Part shown: positions 11,520 through 23,719 of the stretch, piece by piece
Position numbering within the stretch: the first letter of the stretch is position 1
How the letters are laid out: each line of letters begins with the position of its first letter
From: Strongylocentrotus droebachiensis
Taxonomy: Eukaryota > Echinodermata > Echinoidea > Camarodonta > Strongylocentrotidae
Direction: 5' to 3'
Length of the DNA stretch: 64,000 nucleotides
NCBI GenBank assembly: GCA_035222895.1
Contig: JAVYIG010001841.1
Coordinates: 230,024 to 294,023, forward strand
Program-made: the position numbers and the translations under genes
The notes under the pieces: model-generated
Databases searched by the model: none
What the model saw: the letters and a program-made list of their open reading frames with translations, nothing else
What the model was told of the DNA's origin: nothing

Positions 11520-13382
11520 GTCCACACGGCTTTTGTGTGTGCAAAATTAGTGTGAACGTGTGGACATGCCATGCATATTCATGATACCATATTGCACCTA
11601 AATGATAGATCCGAATGGTACTGTCAAAGGGACTTGGTAACATTGTTCAGATGAGAGATAGTGGTTCTAAGGTAGTGACTTCAATGCTAGATGTACAATT
11701 AAAGATAATCTGAAAATTTGAGTGAAAACGGACCATTATTCATGGTACAAATTGTGAAAAACTGATCTGATCGATTCCTTAATTCTCCCAACTAGGTCTA
11801 GATCTAGATCTATAGAACAACTTTGTTACATTTTAGGTGAATGGAAATCTCACAAAGCAATAAAATGGCTCTACATTCCATTCCAGACATTTAAGTGTTG
11901 ACAGATTTTTTTATAGCCTGTTTTATGTCTTTTTTTCATGGTAAAATGGGAAAATTCAAAAAAGGTTGGGAGAATTTACTGTTAATCACTGTTAGAGGGT
12001 GCCTCACATCGACGCCTTCAAAGAAAACCATAGATATCTTTGTGGTTTAAGAATTTTTTCAGGATTTTTTGCCTGTCAGAGGGTTAGTACAGTAGAAGGA
12101 ATATAGTAAGTAACATTTTATACAAAAATTCAGCAATTTTTTTCAACCTTCAACAATGTTACCAAGTCACTTTAATATAATTCGGAAAAAGGAAAAAAAT
12201 AGAATCTAGAATTTTACATTGTGAAACTCGCGAACATAATACGCTAACTATCACAGTGAAAGAAATTGGTTCGTCCAAATCAAATAGCCATTACTTGACT
12301 GCAAGTAATCAATGGACCTTATTATTGATTTTATGACGTTAATACAAATAACCTCTGAACCCGATGCTTTAATAAACAAGGACAGCACATTTTTTTTTAA
12401 TATAGAAGAGCAAAAACGCAAACCTTGCGTGATACACATCTTCGCATGACAAACATACTCGTTTGATACATGCACGTACAGTGCGTCCAATATCTGCTTG
12501 AAATGCTCACTTAAAGGAGCTACACAAAGAAGAATTCACTACAACTGATAATTAGAACAAATTACATATGGAAGGAAAGATTTTCTCTTGAAAAACACGA
12601 ATAATTTGCTGAGAAATCATACAGATATCATGGAAAGGCGTAAACTGCAATCTTTCAAGACCCTTCTTAGACCCCCGAACGCCCCTGGACGTAATCCAAA
12701 CACACGAGCGTAGCGAGCTCTGAATAGTGACTTCACACACTGGACAAACAGCTCAGTACCGGCCGCCTACCGGAGTCGCGCGTGTATTAGTCTGCAGCTA
12801 GCCAGCCGTGTCCCGTGTGTGACGTCACGAATATTGACGCTCTACAATGGACCGCTGAAGGCAGAAAATCTGGATCTCGCAACTAACATTTTTGAGAGTT
12901 GATTACTGCGGGCCCCAAACATATTTTGAAGAAGAGAGTTGTTGTATTTGATTAGTAAGGCTTCCCCTTCGCAATGATATGAGTTTTGCATCAATTAAAA
13001 ACACTTTTATTTCTTCGTGTGTCTACTTTAACTGTTCTGAAATGTTCCACCTAACTGTTTAAGACCTATTCACAGTTATGTTTAGTTTGTGTCAGTAACA
13101 CATTCGGCACATTAATTGATTCAAAATCATCAATGTGTATGACTTTGTGCTGAGCAATTTATATCGATCATGCATTCGATCAATAACCATTTCGACGGAC
13201 CCTGGATTATTAACTGTACATCCGTAAACCTGACCTAATGCTTTCGAGGGGGTGCTTTGGAGAATATGGGACATTGTTCCCTCCATTAGTGGCTGAAGGT
13301 TAAATTAATAAGTGAAGGGTTGACAATTGAACTGTTAGGCCTGCTGATTATTTTCCCTCATTTCAATATTCAGCTACAGACT
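11520..13382. other. Intergenic; likely SDR upstream region
   Basis: No coding frame is supported. A perfect CRE-type octamer (tgacgtca) lies near 12820 in a locally GC-richer patch, about 560 bp upstream of the dehydrogenase start codon. It is a candidate promoter region, but no TATA box or initiator can be assigned with confidence. Confidence 0.35.
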
Positions 13383-13647
13383 ATGTCTCCTCAAATCGTG
13401 CTGATGACCGGCTGCTCATCGGGTATCGGTCTCGCTACATCTAAACGTCTCGCTTTCGACCCCGATCAGCGATACATCGTCATCGCTACCGTCATTGAGA
13501 CGTCGGAGAAAACTGACCTGGAGGCCGACGTTAAGGACGCTCTTGACAGAACTGTTTTCATCGAGAAGCTTGACGTCACAAAGGATGAGGAAATTGCAAC
13601 GGTGGTGAATGGCGCCCTCAAAAAGTATGGCAGGATCGACGTACTTC
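13383..13647 (+). CDS. SDR exon 1
   Basis: Encodes MSPQIVLMTGCSSGIGLATS and continues through KLDVT to GRIDVL. It carries the dinucleotide-binding TGxxxGxG motif and the acidic LDVT turn. It ends in phase 1 at the donor c|gtaagt, a near-consensus splice site. Confidence 0.9.
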
Positions 13648-13902
13648 GTAAGTATTTCTGATATTTTCAGGCGGTTTATAACATCGCTTAGCTTTTAAAG
13701 CGCCCCGAGTGATGACCTGATATTATTTATCTCTGGCGTATTCTTTTTTGTTGTCAAATAAAGGAGTTCACCACTAATCGAGGGCAATTTAGCTTGAATT
13801 CGGATAACTTGCATAAAAGCAGTAAATATGTTGATATTGTGTATCTCCCCGTTTTCTCCTTCTGTCCATCCCTGCCCTCTACGGCTGTATTTGAGAGGTT
13901 TG

Positions 13903-13990
13903 CTCGCTATTTATAAGGTCCGCTATTCTTAATATGGAACACTATTCATGTTGTCTCGCTTTATGAATAGCGGTCCTTACAGATAGCGAG
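13903..13990. repeat. Fold-back repeat in SDR intron 1
   Basis: A 26-bp arm (13903-13928) is repeated inverted at 13965-13990 with three mismatches around a 36-nt centre. It is a MITE-sized hairpin. The two arms include ctcgctat and ggtccgctattc-type words. No host role is implied. Confidence 0.55.
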
Positions 13991-14488
13991 TTTTACCCTC
14001 ATTTGATGCCATAACGATTTTAAAATGATTTAAAATGATTTACTTATTTTAATCAATATGTAATTATATACGTGAAAGTCCAAGTTATGACCCAAATATT
14101 ATTATAAATCAATAATGAATTGTATTACAGAATTCAGAGAATAATTTGACGAAAGATAAATATACATGTGTTATGCAAGCTCAAATTTTGATTAATCTAT
14201 TATATGAATTGAGAATCATTGAGATGTTCTCATTTATACTGGAATTGTATTGTATAATTTGTTATTTTATAATTATGTATGTCTGTAATTTCTGTAAAAT
14301 GTGGAACAATAACAAACCTGAAAACTTGAAGTTTGAAGCTTGAAACTTGATAGTTGATTCTTGCTATTTGATTAATCAAGAACAGTGTCCTATGACTGAT
14401 TTCCAACATATTTTTGGGGCATGGGTTAGTAATGACCTTTAAGTGACGACAATCAATAGTCCCCCACACTTGTTCTTTTAACTCTCAG

Positions 14489-14669
14489 TTAACGTAGCTG
14501 GGATAGTTATGTCCGGAATTCCCGAATACGTCACGCGGGAACGTATGGAGCAGATCTTCAACGTGAATGTATTCGGGGCAATACGACTCACTCAAGCCGT
14601 TTTACCACATATGAAAACGAAGAAAACTGGAAAAAATAATAACAGTTTCGAGCGCATGGGGAAAAATGG
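14489..14669 (+). CDS. SDR exon 2, with a 1-nt frameshift
   Basis: The acceptor ctctcag precedes TTAACGTAGC; phase 1 joins cleanly to exon 1 to give VLLNVAGIVMSG. The family block IFNVNVFGAIRLTQAVLPHM follows. The downstream GKIITVSSAWGKM is readable only after dropping one A from the run at 14631-14636. As written, the frame reaches a stop at the exon end. The donor is g|gtaagg. The single-base difference lies in a homopolymer and may be a sequencing error. Confidence 0.8.
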
Positions 14670-14994
14670 GTAAGGTAAACTCTATTTGCTTTATGAGTTT
14701 TAACACACGTTCTGCATACATTTCTCCCTTCTCTCTCTCTCTTACCTTTAAATTTAACATTTTGTTGTTGATGTTGTTGTAATTTCTATCAAAGTGTTTA
14801 CCAGCTAACGTATTTTTGCCACGTGGACCTACCCTGAGAAGGTGAAGTTCATTTGATCAAATTGCAATGTACTGTCTTGGCCTGTGATTGTGTATATTAT
14901 TAGCAAATTCATTGAACCAATACACAATCCGAACCACAACAACAACCTTACGGTTCAGATCGTATTGATTTTGACCCCTCTCTACCTGTTTTAG

Positions 14995-15088
14995 CTTCGC
15001 CATATGCGGAGATCTACTGCTCTACTAAATTTGCAGTTGAGGGGTATTTCGAGGGCCTAGCGGCAGCGTTACGTTCATTTAACATCAG
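14995..15088 (+). CDS. SDR exon 3
   Basis: The acceptor ctgttttag and donor ag|gtgagg bound 94 bp encoding SPYAEIYCSTKFAVEGYFEG and ending FNIR. It holds the catalytic YxxxK (YCSTK). The phase-1 entry matches exon 2 and the phase-2 exit matches exon 4. Confidence 0.9.
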
Positions 15089-16314
15089 GTGAGGGCTGTG
15101 TAATGTATTCATAGATTAATAAGAACAAATAAAATACTGCGAGGAATAATCCTTATTTATACATCGCAATCAAATTAAAGGAACAGGATCGCAAATACCT
15201 TCAGAAACAAACCTACAGCAGTTTCGATAGTATTGTCCGTCACCTTAAAACAAGTATATATATTTGTATAAAAAAAAACATAACAGGGACAGATTAAGTA
15301 ATCTGAACATGATTTCTATGGGGATATATGGTATATACAATGCGGTTACGAATGTGCCTTTAAGTAGATTTCTTGAAAGTCCTTACAATCGTTTATCATC
15401 GTTACCATAACACCTTCGAAAACAGTAATGACTCTAATTGACTAGACATCATCATTAAAAATGTAAGGGTACGTTACAAAAAAAAGTTTAATTGCAAGTG
15501 TTAGCTTTAAAAAAAGGTATGAAATGAATTTGTAATGAATATTTCGTATATAGATATTTCACGTACAACAAGGGCTTCAAGCAGTTTAAGTGTAAGCTAA
15601 TGTACACCGTAAACCAGTTTTGAAGGGTAGTCATGGAGCAAAACAAGATTGAAAATTGGTAATGTTGCAAAGCCATTGTGTTGCGCACATTTAATTTGCA
15701 AGTCGGTACCCGTTGTTTTGTGCAGAACTGCGCGTGTGGCAAACAAGCATCTGTGCAAAGAGGCGGAGAACTCTAAGAATCACTTTCTTAACAGAAGAGG
15801 AAAATTTAAACAGTAAATTAGATGAATACAAATGTTGAAGGAAGTAGGAGAAGTCATAAAAAAGTAATGATTTTTTTTTAATCTTTTGAAAAACTATGAA
15901 AATAACTAAACAGATTGACGAGTCCCTTTCAGGCTTTGACATAGTAAACACTTTTTTCTGTAGAAATCATCAAAAATATGAATTTGTAATATGACATGCA
16001 TTATTAAGAGATTATGAGTATTTTGTATGTGATATTCCGAAATCAATCTCAATAAGTTGAAGTTGCTATTATGTACTGTGAACGTATTATGAAAAATCTT
16101 TATTCTTTGACAAAAATTGGCTATTTGTATTATAAATTTATTTTATCAATAGAATATCTAAACATTTGATGAGTTGTGAGGGAATGATGTCATAAACTAA
16201 TGATTGAGTAGTGGTTGTTAAGAATTTTCCTTTTGCTTCCATAATAATTGTAGTCCGAATTTCCTAAAAATGTTCATTCTTCTTTAACTTCCAAGGTTTT
16301 ACCTTTTGTTCTAG

Positions 16315-16503
16315 AGTTTGTCTGGTAGAGCCCGGTAAAGTAAACACCGGCTTCGTTGACCAATTCCACGTCGGACTTGTCTCAGGAGCCCAGGACGACA
16401 CCGTAGACGACATCGATCGTCGTCAACTCCTTTATCTGAATGACCATGTCAAGGCAGCGCAAGGTGTCACGCCCGACGCGGTCGCCGAAGCGATAAAGAC
16501 ACG
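16315..16503 (+). CDS. SDR exon 4, 5' part (before the transposon)
   Basis: The acceptor tgttctag leads into RVCLVEPGKVNTGF, the family's VEPGxVxTxF block after the active site. It then runs a helical C-terminal stretch to AEAIKTR, where the element begins. The last three bases, ACG, are the target duplication. Confidence 0.85.
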
Positions 16504-17319
16504 GGCCCGAATTCACAACGGAGGTCTGAGGACAGACCCGGTTTGATCAGACCAAGGTTTATACAGACCTTGGTCTGAGCTCAAACCTGGTTTATTTTCA
16601 AACCCATTCCACAAAGGAAGGTTTGTATAAACTTTGGTCTGTAATTCCCAAACCTCGGACCAAGGTTTGTAAAACTAGTCTCAGCCATAGGGTTTCTAAC
16701 ATAATTTTTATGGGCTAGGGTTTCAATGTTAAGAATTGACAAAACTGTTAAACTAAGCATTGTTAGTACGATCCGGACATCTTAATGAGCAATCTTGAAA
16801 AGATGATGGTTAGAACATCTCTGAAATAAACTTTTGAATTGCATTTTCATGAATTAATCGAACCAAACTGGCGCGCCGATGCAGAAAGTGCCCCACGTAC
16901 TCACATTTGTGTGGTGCTGGTGAAGCACTCAATCTGACCCAGAACAAATTGACATCGGCCCCTAAAAACCTTCGTTAGATAAATACATCTAAGGTTGTCA
17001 AGGGCTCTTTTAAATTAACTGTAAGAGTCTTATTGTTTTGGGGGTTACAAATTCTTATCAATAAAATCACCTAATAATAATAATAATAATAATGATTTAA
17101 TATGAATTAAGTTTTTATTGTGATTAATATATTAATTCATTTGATTGCAATTGTTAATTACTATAGATCTATATAGTTATTTTGTTAGAATGGTCAATCA
17201 ATTATTATTTTAACTAGTTCCCCGTTTGTTTCCCCAACTGTTTTTTTTTTACATCAAAATTGTAACTGGTAAATGATTTGTTTCCATATAATATTATTTT
17301 TTTTAATTCCTCTATGGCC

Positions 17320-17815
17320 ATCTTTTCTTTCTCTCTCCCTCCCTGTCTCTTTCTCTGTCCCCGTCCCTCCTCTCTCTTTCTACCCATTTTTGTTCTCTCT
17401 CACTCCCTTTCTCTCTCTATTAATTCTTTTTCTTTCTCCCCTCTCTCTCTATTCATCTTTCTCTCTCTCCCTCCCTGTCTCTTTCTCTATTAATTCTTTT
17501 TCTTTCTCCCCTCTCTTTCTCTATTCATCTTTCTCTCTCTCTCTCCCTGTCTCTTTCTCTGTCCCCGTCCCTCCTCTCTCTTTCTATGCCCATTTTTGTT
17601 CTCTCTCCCTCCCTTTCTCTCTCTATTAATTCTTTTTCTTTCTCCCCTCTCTCTCTATTCATCTTTCTCTCTCCCTCCCTGTCTCTTTCTCTGTCCCCGT
17701 CCCTCCTCTCTCTTCCTATACCCATTTTTGTTCTCTCTCCTTTTCACTCTCTATTAATTCTTTTTCTTTCTCCCCATCTCTCTCTATTCAACTTTCTCTC
17801 TCTCTCTTCTTCTTT
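17320..17815. repeat. CT-rich minisatellite
   Basis: Pyrimidine-rich array in which a block containing ctgtctctttctctgtcc and ccatttttgttctctctc recurs three times (starts near 17343, 17547 and 17681) with related partial copies between. It lies inside the Harbinger-type element. Long open frames here are repeat artefacts. Confidence 0.8.
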
Positions 17816-18934
17816 TTTGCAATGAAACACATAATGCAAAACCATGCAAACTGCAGACACACACATCTGCACCCCCCCCCCCCCAAAAAAAAAGGGAGAA
17901 AGAGAGAGAGATAATCTGACACATATATCTATTTCAGTTATCTTTGTAAATATATGAAAGCAAGAATATTGTATTTGTATTTTCATGTTTTACATAAATA
18001 ATTGAGCATACAACACAATAGTAATCTACCGTTTGTTCAAACAATGCAGTTCACATTTGTAAATTTTGTAGCATGCTTATATGAAATATAGCCCACTAGA
18101 GGTTAAGAGAGGCTCTGTAAGGCCAATTAAAAGTCTAACTGTAGCGCTATTAGCAGAAAGAAAATCAGAAATACAACAAAATGGGTGACGAAAATTCAAA
18201 TTTGCACATAAAAGTTCTTTAATTCTGACTTCGCTTAGTACAGTAAATAATATTTGTTCGAATACTCTCCCCTAGCCGACAACCAAATAATTTATATTGA
18301 CCCACCCCTCAATTCAGCAGTGTATACAATGCTAATTATAGTTAAATCGGGTGCATTTAATCTATAGAGAACACTTAATTACAAATACCGTCAGAGTGAC
18401 AACAAATATTTATCAACTAAACATAACATCAAAAATATTCATAAATAATCAACAGTTCAACACCCAGGTTCTTGATGTAATGCTGCATAACTACGAAGTA
18501 TTGTGGGAACACCAGGGAGGGGCCGTATTTTGAAATACATTTTGAGGTAATTCCAGTTGCAATTGAGTTAAATCTGTATTTTATAACTTATTACCGTATA
18601 CATTGAAATTTTTTGTGGAATCCTTAATTAAATAATGTATAGCTCACTAAATAGATAGATAGTGGTGGTTATTTTACTTGACAGCTAAGAAAGCAATAAA
18701 TGCTTGTTAGTAAGCTCCAGTGTTAGCTGTTTTAGGCTATACTTGGCCAAACCAATGCTATATTTGCACAACGTGAATTTCCCCAATATGGGCAACAGGA
18801 AAGCATAAAAATAATTAAGAAGTGTCGACCTTCTCTCTTAGATTGATGAGGCATGGAACGTCCTCATCCTTGCATTTAATAAATATGCACTCAATCACAC
18901 ATCTCCCTTTTTTATGTGTGAAGTGTTAAAGCCC

Positions 18935-19125
18935 CACTGTACTACTTGTAGCTACTTGCTCTCTCTATATAGAAAACTTCCCCAATCTGTGCCTGTTAAT
19001 CCCCCATGATCCTCCTTTTCTTATGTTAATTGAGAACTGAATTGATGAGATAGCCTCCCGTCAGTGACCTCGCTGGGTTGTCTAATCCTCTTTGGCTGAA
19101 CTAGTACAGATGGCCTTTAAAGCTC
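18935..19125 (+). repeat. Copy of the SDR 3' flank inside the Harbinger element
   Basis: About 190 bp aligns collinearly with 23165-23360, the sequence just after the SDR stop codon. Shared blocks include ctatatagaaaacttcccca, tcccccatga, aatgagatagcc (here gatgagatagcc) and gtcagtgacctcgctg. Orientation is the same. It is either a captured piece of a related gene's 3' untranslated region or a dispersed repeat present at both places. Confidence 0.65.
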
Positions 19126-20445
19126 ATCTGTGGTCGACCCTCTGAATGAAGAAATGGCTTCTGATGAGGCAGAGAAGGCATGGATACCTGCAAAATCGAA
19201 TGGACAAAATAAACAATATCATAGACAATATTCCTAATTTCAACTTGTTCCATTTTTTTTCTTGGAGGGGGGTGGGGGGGGGGTAATACTATAGAAAGGA
19301 TACAATGTATTGTACACATAATAAGGAATTATTCAATCCTGTGTAACTAATACAAAAACTACGAGGTTCCACTTGACAACAAACTAGTCAAGTTGCATCC
19401 AGATATCAAAAACATTAATTGTGATTTGTGAACTGAAATTTAAAAGCACATGAGCTCGTTTGAATTAATTACTTAATGCGAGTTGTTACTATATTAGCAA
19501 ATGAACATTCCTAACATGTCACATGTTGGCCAAATACAAAAAAAGGAAACAAGATTAAGAAAAAGAATAAACAAATGTTTTCATATAAAGAAATAATCTA
19601 CCTACCCTGTTATTCATATGCCCTAGCATGAAGCTGTCAATTCAGTGCACACTCAGATAAGATCCTGGCATCGTGGCTGCTACCAGTCCAGGCCACCCTG
19701 CAACGATACTAGTTATTTTCCCAGCATAATCACAGACAACCTGTCAATATGAAATAACATGTTGGCATTCATTAGTTATGAAAACTCACTCATTTCACAC
19801 TTCAGATAGGCCGTGAAATGTATAAATTTCACTTGTTATTTATGGTAATTAATGCAAATGCAGTTGAATATGTGATAATTGCTTTTCAATATCTATTTAT
19901 ACAACAAAAATTGGAAGAAAATGCTAATTACCCTATATTTATTGACTGATGAAGTATTTCTTCATTTTTAACTCATGTTTTCATTGTTTATCTTGTAACA
20001 ATGTAAACAAAAATAATCTCACTTTTAACAAAACATTTCGAGCCTAAAACAACAAAATGCTTTGTGTGTGGGGAGGGGGGGGGGGGGGGGGGGAGGGGGT
20101 ACCCACTCTCGCATCTTTTTATTGGAAATGAACCTGTTTTTTTCTATAGTTTAAAATATATAGTGGTAATTGCCATTGATCAATTTACATGCTTCTCTTT
20201 GTTGTTTTTTCTTTCATTGATCAATGGCAAAAACAGTGACCCAATTGCTATGGCCATCAAAAAAATATCAGAAATCTAGAGGTCATATCTGCATTGCCAA
20301 TAGAAGGATGGAACAAGTTTTGATTTTTCAAATTTCCCTTTCGTTAAAAAGATATTAACAAGTGTTAGGATTTTTAAGTTTAACTATCCATTAGATATTC
20401 TTAACTGTGTACAAAGGTAGTGAAACGAGTACCTGTACGCGAATA

Positions 20446-20960
20446 TTACTTTAAGATCCATTTGGCCACTAGAAATCTTGCATTGGTCACCAATGAATTA
20501 GCATGGATGTACAACACACAAGACTGGAGAGTGTATATATCTAATGTGAAAATTTTGCAAGGTACAAAAAAAAGGTCTAAAGGGAAAGCCGTGCTGGATC
20601 TAGTCATGATGTATTCATTTATTCTCACGTGAACATCGATGGAGTACCTGTTCTTCCTATTGAAGTAGTACCTGGCTCTTGCCCCACCAGGGCTCCTGAT
20701 GTAAACATGTGTCCCATCAACAGCAACTCCTGGAAATCTGCAGTACTGGAAAAACTGCTTCTGAAGAGTAGTCACTTTTTGCCTTGTTGTAACTTGTAGG
20801 AAACTTCATGACTTGTCCCTTTCTTCTGACAACAGCTTCGGAAACATCCCTCACTACTCTCCATTCGGCAAACAGATGAATGTGACACGGCATGCCGCCT
20901 CCTCACGGTGCATCCTTTAGATCGAATTACCTTTTTAAAAAAAATAAAAAAACAAGCATT
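20446..20960 (-). pseudogene. Harbinger-type (DDE_Tnp_4) transposase fragment
   Basis: The minus strand encodes FPGVAVDGTHVYIRSPGG then YYFNRKNRYSIDVHV, the family's FPGxxGxxDGTHxxI and RKxxxSxNVQ blocks carrying the first catalytic Asp (DG). Two residues seem to be missing between FPGV and DGTH. Upstream (to about 20960) the expected helix continues in another frame (VRDVSEAVVRRKGQVMKFP), so at least one frameshift is present. The coding match stops at a possible donor (cac|gtgaga). The downstream exon with the remaining acidic residues was not found, nor was the Myb/SANT partner gene. Confidence 0.75.
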
Positions 20961-22786
20961 CAAATAAATCATTTTTTTGCTGGTTTATGCTATTATATTT
21001 TTGCATCCCCAACTGTCACTGTCACTTAAAAAAAAAAAATCCTGATTTCTAGATGTGGTGTGAATCAATTTAACGTAAACGACAAAATTGTCTATGCCTT
21101 TTCAAATCTCCTTCACGGCTTCACCTTTTGTGAAATTTAAGCAACAAATCACAAACTTAATTCTTTCCAACACATAATCTGAATAATTTCCTCATGTATT
21201 AAAGCCAAATAACAGTATTGGGAAATGCCCCACACACAAATTATGAAAATTAATGCTTTCATCACCTACCATGTAAAAGAATAAATATCATAACTAATCT
21301 TTCAATGTATGGAATATGACACAAAATGCTTAGAAATTGAATAAATTTATGTAAACGCACATGTGCATGGCATTAGGGGCTTGCACGGTCGTAGGCAGAC
21401 CAGCGGAGCAGGGCAAACGAACAGTGAATTTAGGCGGTCAACATGAATTGAAATATTTCTGGATTTTAATAACGACACTAGGGTTGGATTTTACAACAGA
21501 AGCCTTTTTTTATAGCTATGTTAACAATATTCATCAAGTAGTTTGGCCATGTTTTCGCCAACTTTCCCAATACAGAATTTGAATTCAAAGTAGATCTACC
21601 TCAATCTAAAACAAAAGGCTCATCATCCAGCGGGTTTTCCCATTCTCAGAGGCCTCTGCCCGGTTGTGCTGCTATATATTGCTCCAGCTCCTCCTCCAGG
21701 TACACCAGCTCATTATGCTGAATCAGCTGCATTTCTACCATCTTTACTAGAGTGAAGATAAAATGAAACAAATGTTTAAACAATGTTTTTAAAATAAAGA
21801 AATGTTACTTGTGCTTGTGACTTTGTGGGTGATCCTGGCTCTGGAGACTAAGCCAGTTAATTAAGACAATTAGAACCAGATCTAAATTTAATAAAAGCTT
21901 TGCTTGTCATGACTCATAAACAGAAATAACCGTCTGATATGGGTCATTTCTTTAATAAAAATAATAAAACTGACATTTGTTGACATTCTATAATCGGAGG
22001 TCTAGTGGAGCCAGACGTAGTCTCAGTGAACAAGCGGCAATATAGAGAGACTGAAGCTTTTGGTCTATGCTTGTCAGTGTGATTCATTTTGGGGAACATT
22101 GGCATTGCTGATGCCACTTCAATTTCTATTTATTTAGGTACCACTACCACTACCAGTGTCCAAGTCGAGTGATGGACATCATTGCCAGGCCTAGGCTAGA
22201 GCCTGGTATTATTATCATTATCATGAATAGGTCTAGGCCTAGTCTAATTGGCATGTGTCATGGCATTGCTGACAACAAGACAAAATTAAACATGACAGTC
22301 ATACTCAGATATCTACTGTAGGCCCGGCCCGGCTAGGCCCAACTCCAGCCCAGGGTCAGAGGGTGCGAGCTCCGCCGCCGCCTTGGGCGTTGGACTCGAG
22401 CTCACTCAGACTCAGTCCCTGAACTCTGGAATTGAGAGGCCGTCGGATATGAAAACATCGAACATTTCATGGAAAATGGAAAGTTATAAAGCATATCAAA
22501 TAGTGAAATGTCAGTAACGTGAAGAGTATGAATTCGACTACATGTACAGGTTTTATACTTACGATTTTAAGGAAAGGATCGAGAGATTGAGAGATTTCAA
22601 TTGCACTAAAATCGGGCTGACCAGGTACTATCGCAGATTGTTTTGGCGGTGAATTATTTGGATAAAATCAATCGAGCATAAATTATCTCCACCCAGTGCT
22701 GTATCCTGATTGGTTGATAGCTCTCAAACCAGGTTTGAGAAATTACAAACCTCCTATCTGAGCAGTCTGTAAATTTTGGGTCTGAT

Positions 22787-23004
22787 GACGTACATAAACC
22801 CGGTCTGAGGACAAACCTTGCTTTGTGAAATGTAATTTCAGACCAAGGTCTGAACTCAAACCTGAAACGCGTCATATGACGTACATAAACCTTGGTCTGA
22901 GGACAAACCGGCTTTGTGAAATGCATTTCAGACCAAGGTCTGAACTCAAACCTGAAACGCGTAATATGACGTACATAAACCTTGGTCTGAGCTCAAACCT
23001 TGCT
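22787..23004. repeat. Subterminal 90-bp tandem repeats of the Harbinger element
   Basis: The word gacgtacataaacc recurs at 22787, 22878 and 22968, giving a 90-91 bp period. Each unit holds the palindrome-like cagaccaaggtctg and ggtctgaggacaaacc. Related cagaccttggtctg words occur in the opposite terminal region (16520-16620). Such arrays may bind transposase; that is inferred. Confidence 0.75.
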
Positions 23005-23022
23005 TTGTGAATTCGGGCCACG

Positions 23023-23155
23023 GTGTCTGGACGTCGACGAGCCCGTTCTTAGACATCTTCTACCCGTTGAAGTTCATGATGCGATCCCAGCCGTGGCAGC
23101 TGACATTACCGGCGAGACCGTCATCGCCATCTTGAGGAAGTCTATTGGAAATTAA
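23023..23155 (+). CDS. SDR exon 4, 3' part (after the transposon)
   Basis: Resumes in frame after the second ACG as CLDVDEPVLRHLLPVEVHDA and ends ILRKSIGN with stop TAA at 23153-23155. With the first part it restores a normal-length SDR C-terminus. Confidence 0.85.
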
Positions 23156-23417
23156 GCTTTATGCCACACTGTCCTCCTGGTAGCTCCTTGCTCCCTCTAT
23201 ATAGAAAACTTCCCCAAACGGTGCCTGATGGTCCCCCATGACCCTCTTTATAATTGAGAGCTGAGTTAATGAGATAGCCACCTGTCAGTGACCTCGCTGT
23301 GTGGTCTATTCCCTTCTAGTTGAACTAATTCAGCCGGCCTTTAAATCTTTGTCGGAGGGAATTATTATTGAATGCATCTAGTATATATTAGCATTATCTT
23401 TCCAAATTAACAATTAA

Positions 23418-23700
23418 AGAGAAGGTTAAGTTCTGGGGAGAGGTGAACAATGACTTGTTATCGTTTTTGATGTTATGATGCAAGATATAGGCCTAATGTG
23501 AAAGAACATGAGAGGAAATATGTTCCATGAAAAGCATTGCTCTTAAGATGCCTTCGTATTCTAAATAGTATTCTAAAACAGCTTAAAAATGAGGACCTCA
23601 TTTTTATGCCACATATTTGTGTAGTCCCATATACATATCTTCGTGTACAGTGCTTGTTATTTTTACCAAGACAATTCTTATCAATTTATGATAGCGCATT
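23418..23700 (+). mobile_element. Partial copy of a TTAA-flanked MITE
   Basis: After TTAA at 23414-23417 the sequence starts agagaaggttaagttctgg and follows the complete element at 58752-59144: blocks gaggtgaa, gaaaagcat, gccttc, gtagtcccatatacat, gtgtacagtg, accaagac. The 3' third and right terminus are not recognisable, so the copy is truncated or decayed. Confidence 0.6.
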
Positions 23701-23719
23701 CTGTCTGCCTGGTAGTACA

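Larger units (their letters stand above)
16504..23019 (-). mobile_element. PIF/Harbinger-type transposon inserted in the SDR exon
   Basis: The terminal repeat GGCCCGAATTCACAA at 16504 is perfectly inverted at 23005-23019. The flanks carry a 3-bp duplication, ACG (16501-16503 and 23020-23022), and removing the element restores the SDR reading frame. Inside, a minus-strand fragment resembles HARBI1/DDE_Tnp_4 transposase. Three-base duplications, GG-starting termini and this transposase type all fit PIF/Harbinger, although the target is not the usual TWA or CWG. Both ends carry arrays of GGTCTGA/CAGACC words. With a broken transposase, the 6.5 kb element probably moved with help from a sister copy. 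Exact termini and duplication imply a recent insertion. Confidence 0.85.
13383..23155 (+). pseudogene. Short-chain dehydrogenase/reductase gene, split by a transposon
   Basis: Four exons joined by GT-AG introns encode about 286 residues, near the length of RDH8 / 17-beta-HSD1-type classical SDRs (~300). The Rossmann TGCSSGIG motif (residues ~9-16), the LDVT acidic motif, a variant NVAG (usually NNAG), a VSS serine and YCSTK (YxxxK) are all present, so NAD(P)-dependent oxidoreduction of a steroid, retinoid or lipid carbonyl is likely; the substrate is unknown. Two lesions: an extra A in a run of six (14631-14636) shifts frame in exon 2, and a 6.5 kb Harbinger-type element interrupts the last exon. 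Read-through into it stops at 16544-16546, losing about 44 C-terminal residues. The start at 13383 fits the family; an in-frame extension upstream has no ATG. Confidence 0.85.

Noticed and set aside
13320..13382. N-terminal extension of the SDR protein from 13320
   Set aside because: The first codon is TTG and the family normally starts a few residues before the TGxxxGxG motif, matching ATG at 13383.
17273..17825. Open frames of ~60-120 residues rich in Ser/Leu/Phe
   Set aside because: They are translations of the CT minisatellite in several frames.
20160..20232. Short inverted repeat ttgccattgatcaa / ttgatcaatggcaa as a separate MITE
   Set aside because: Only 14-bp arms with no target duplication, inside the Harbinger-type element; could be chance or part of it.
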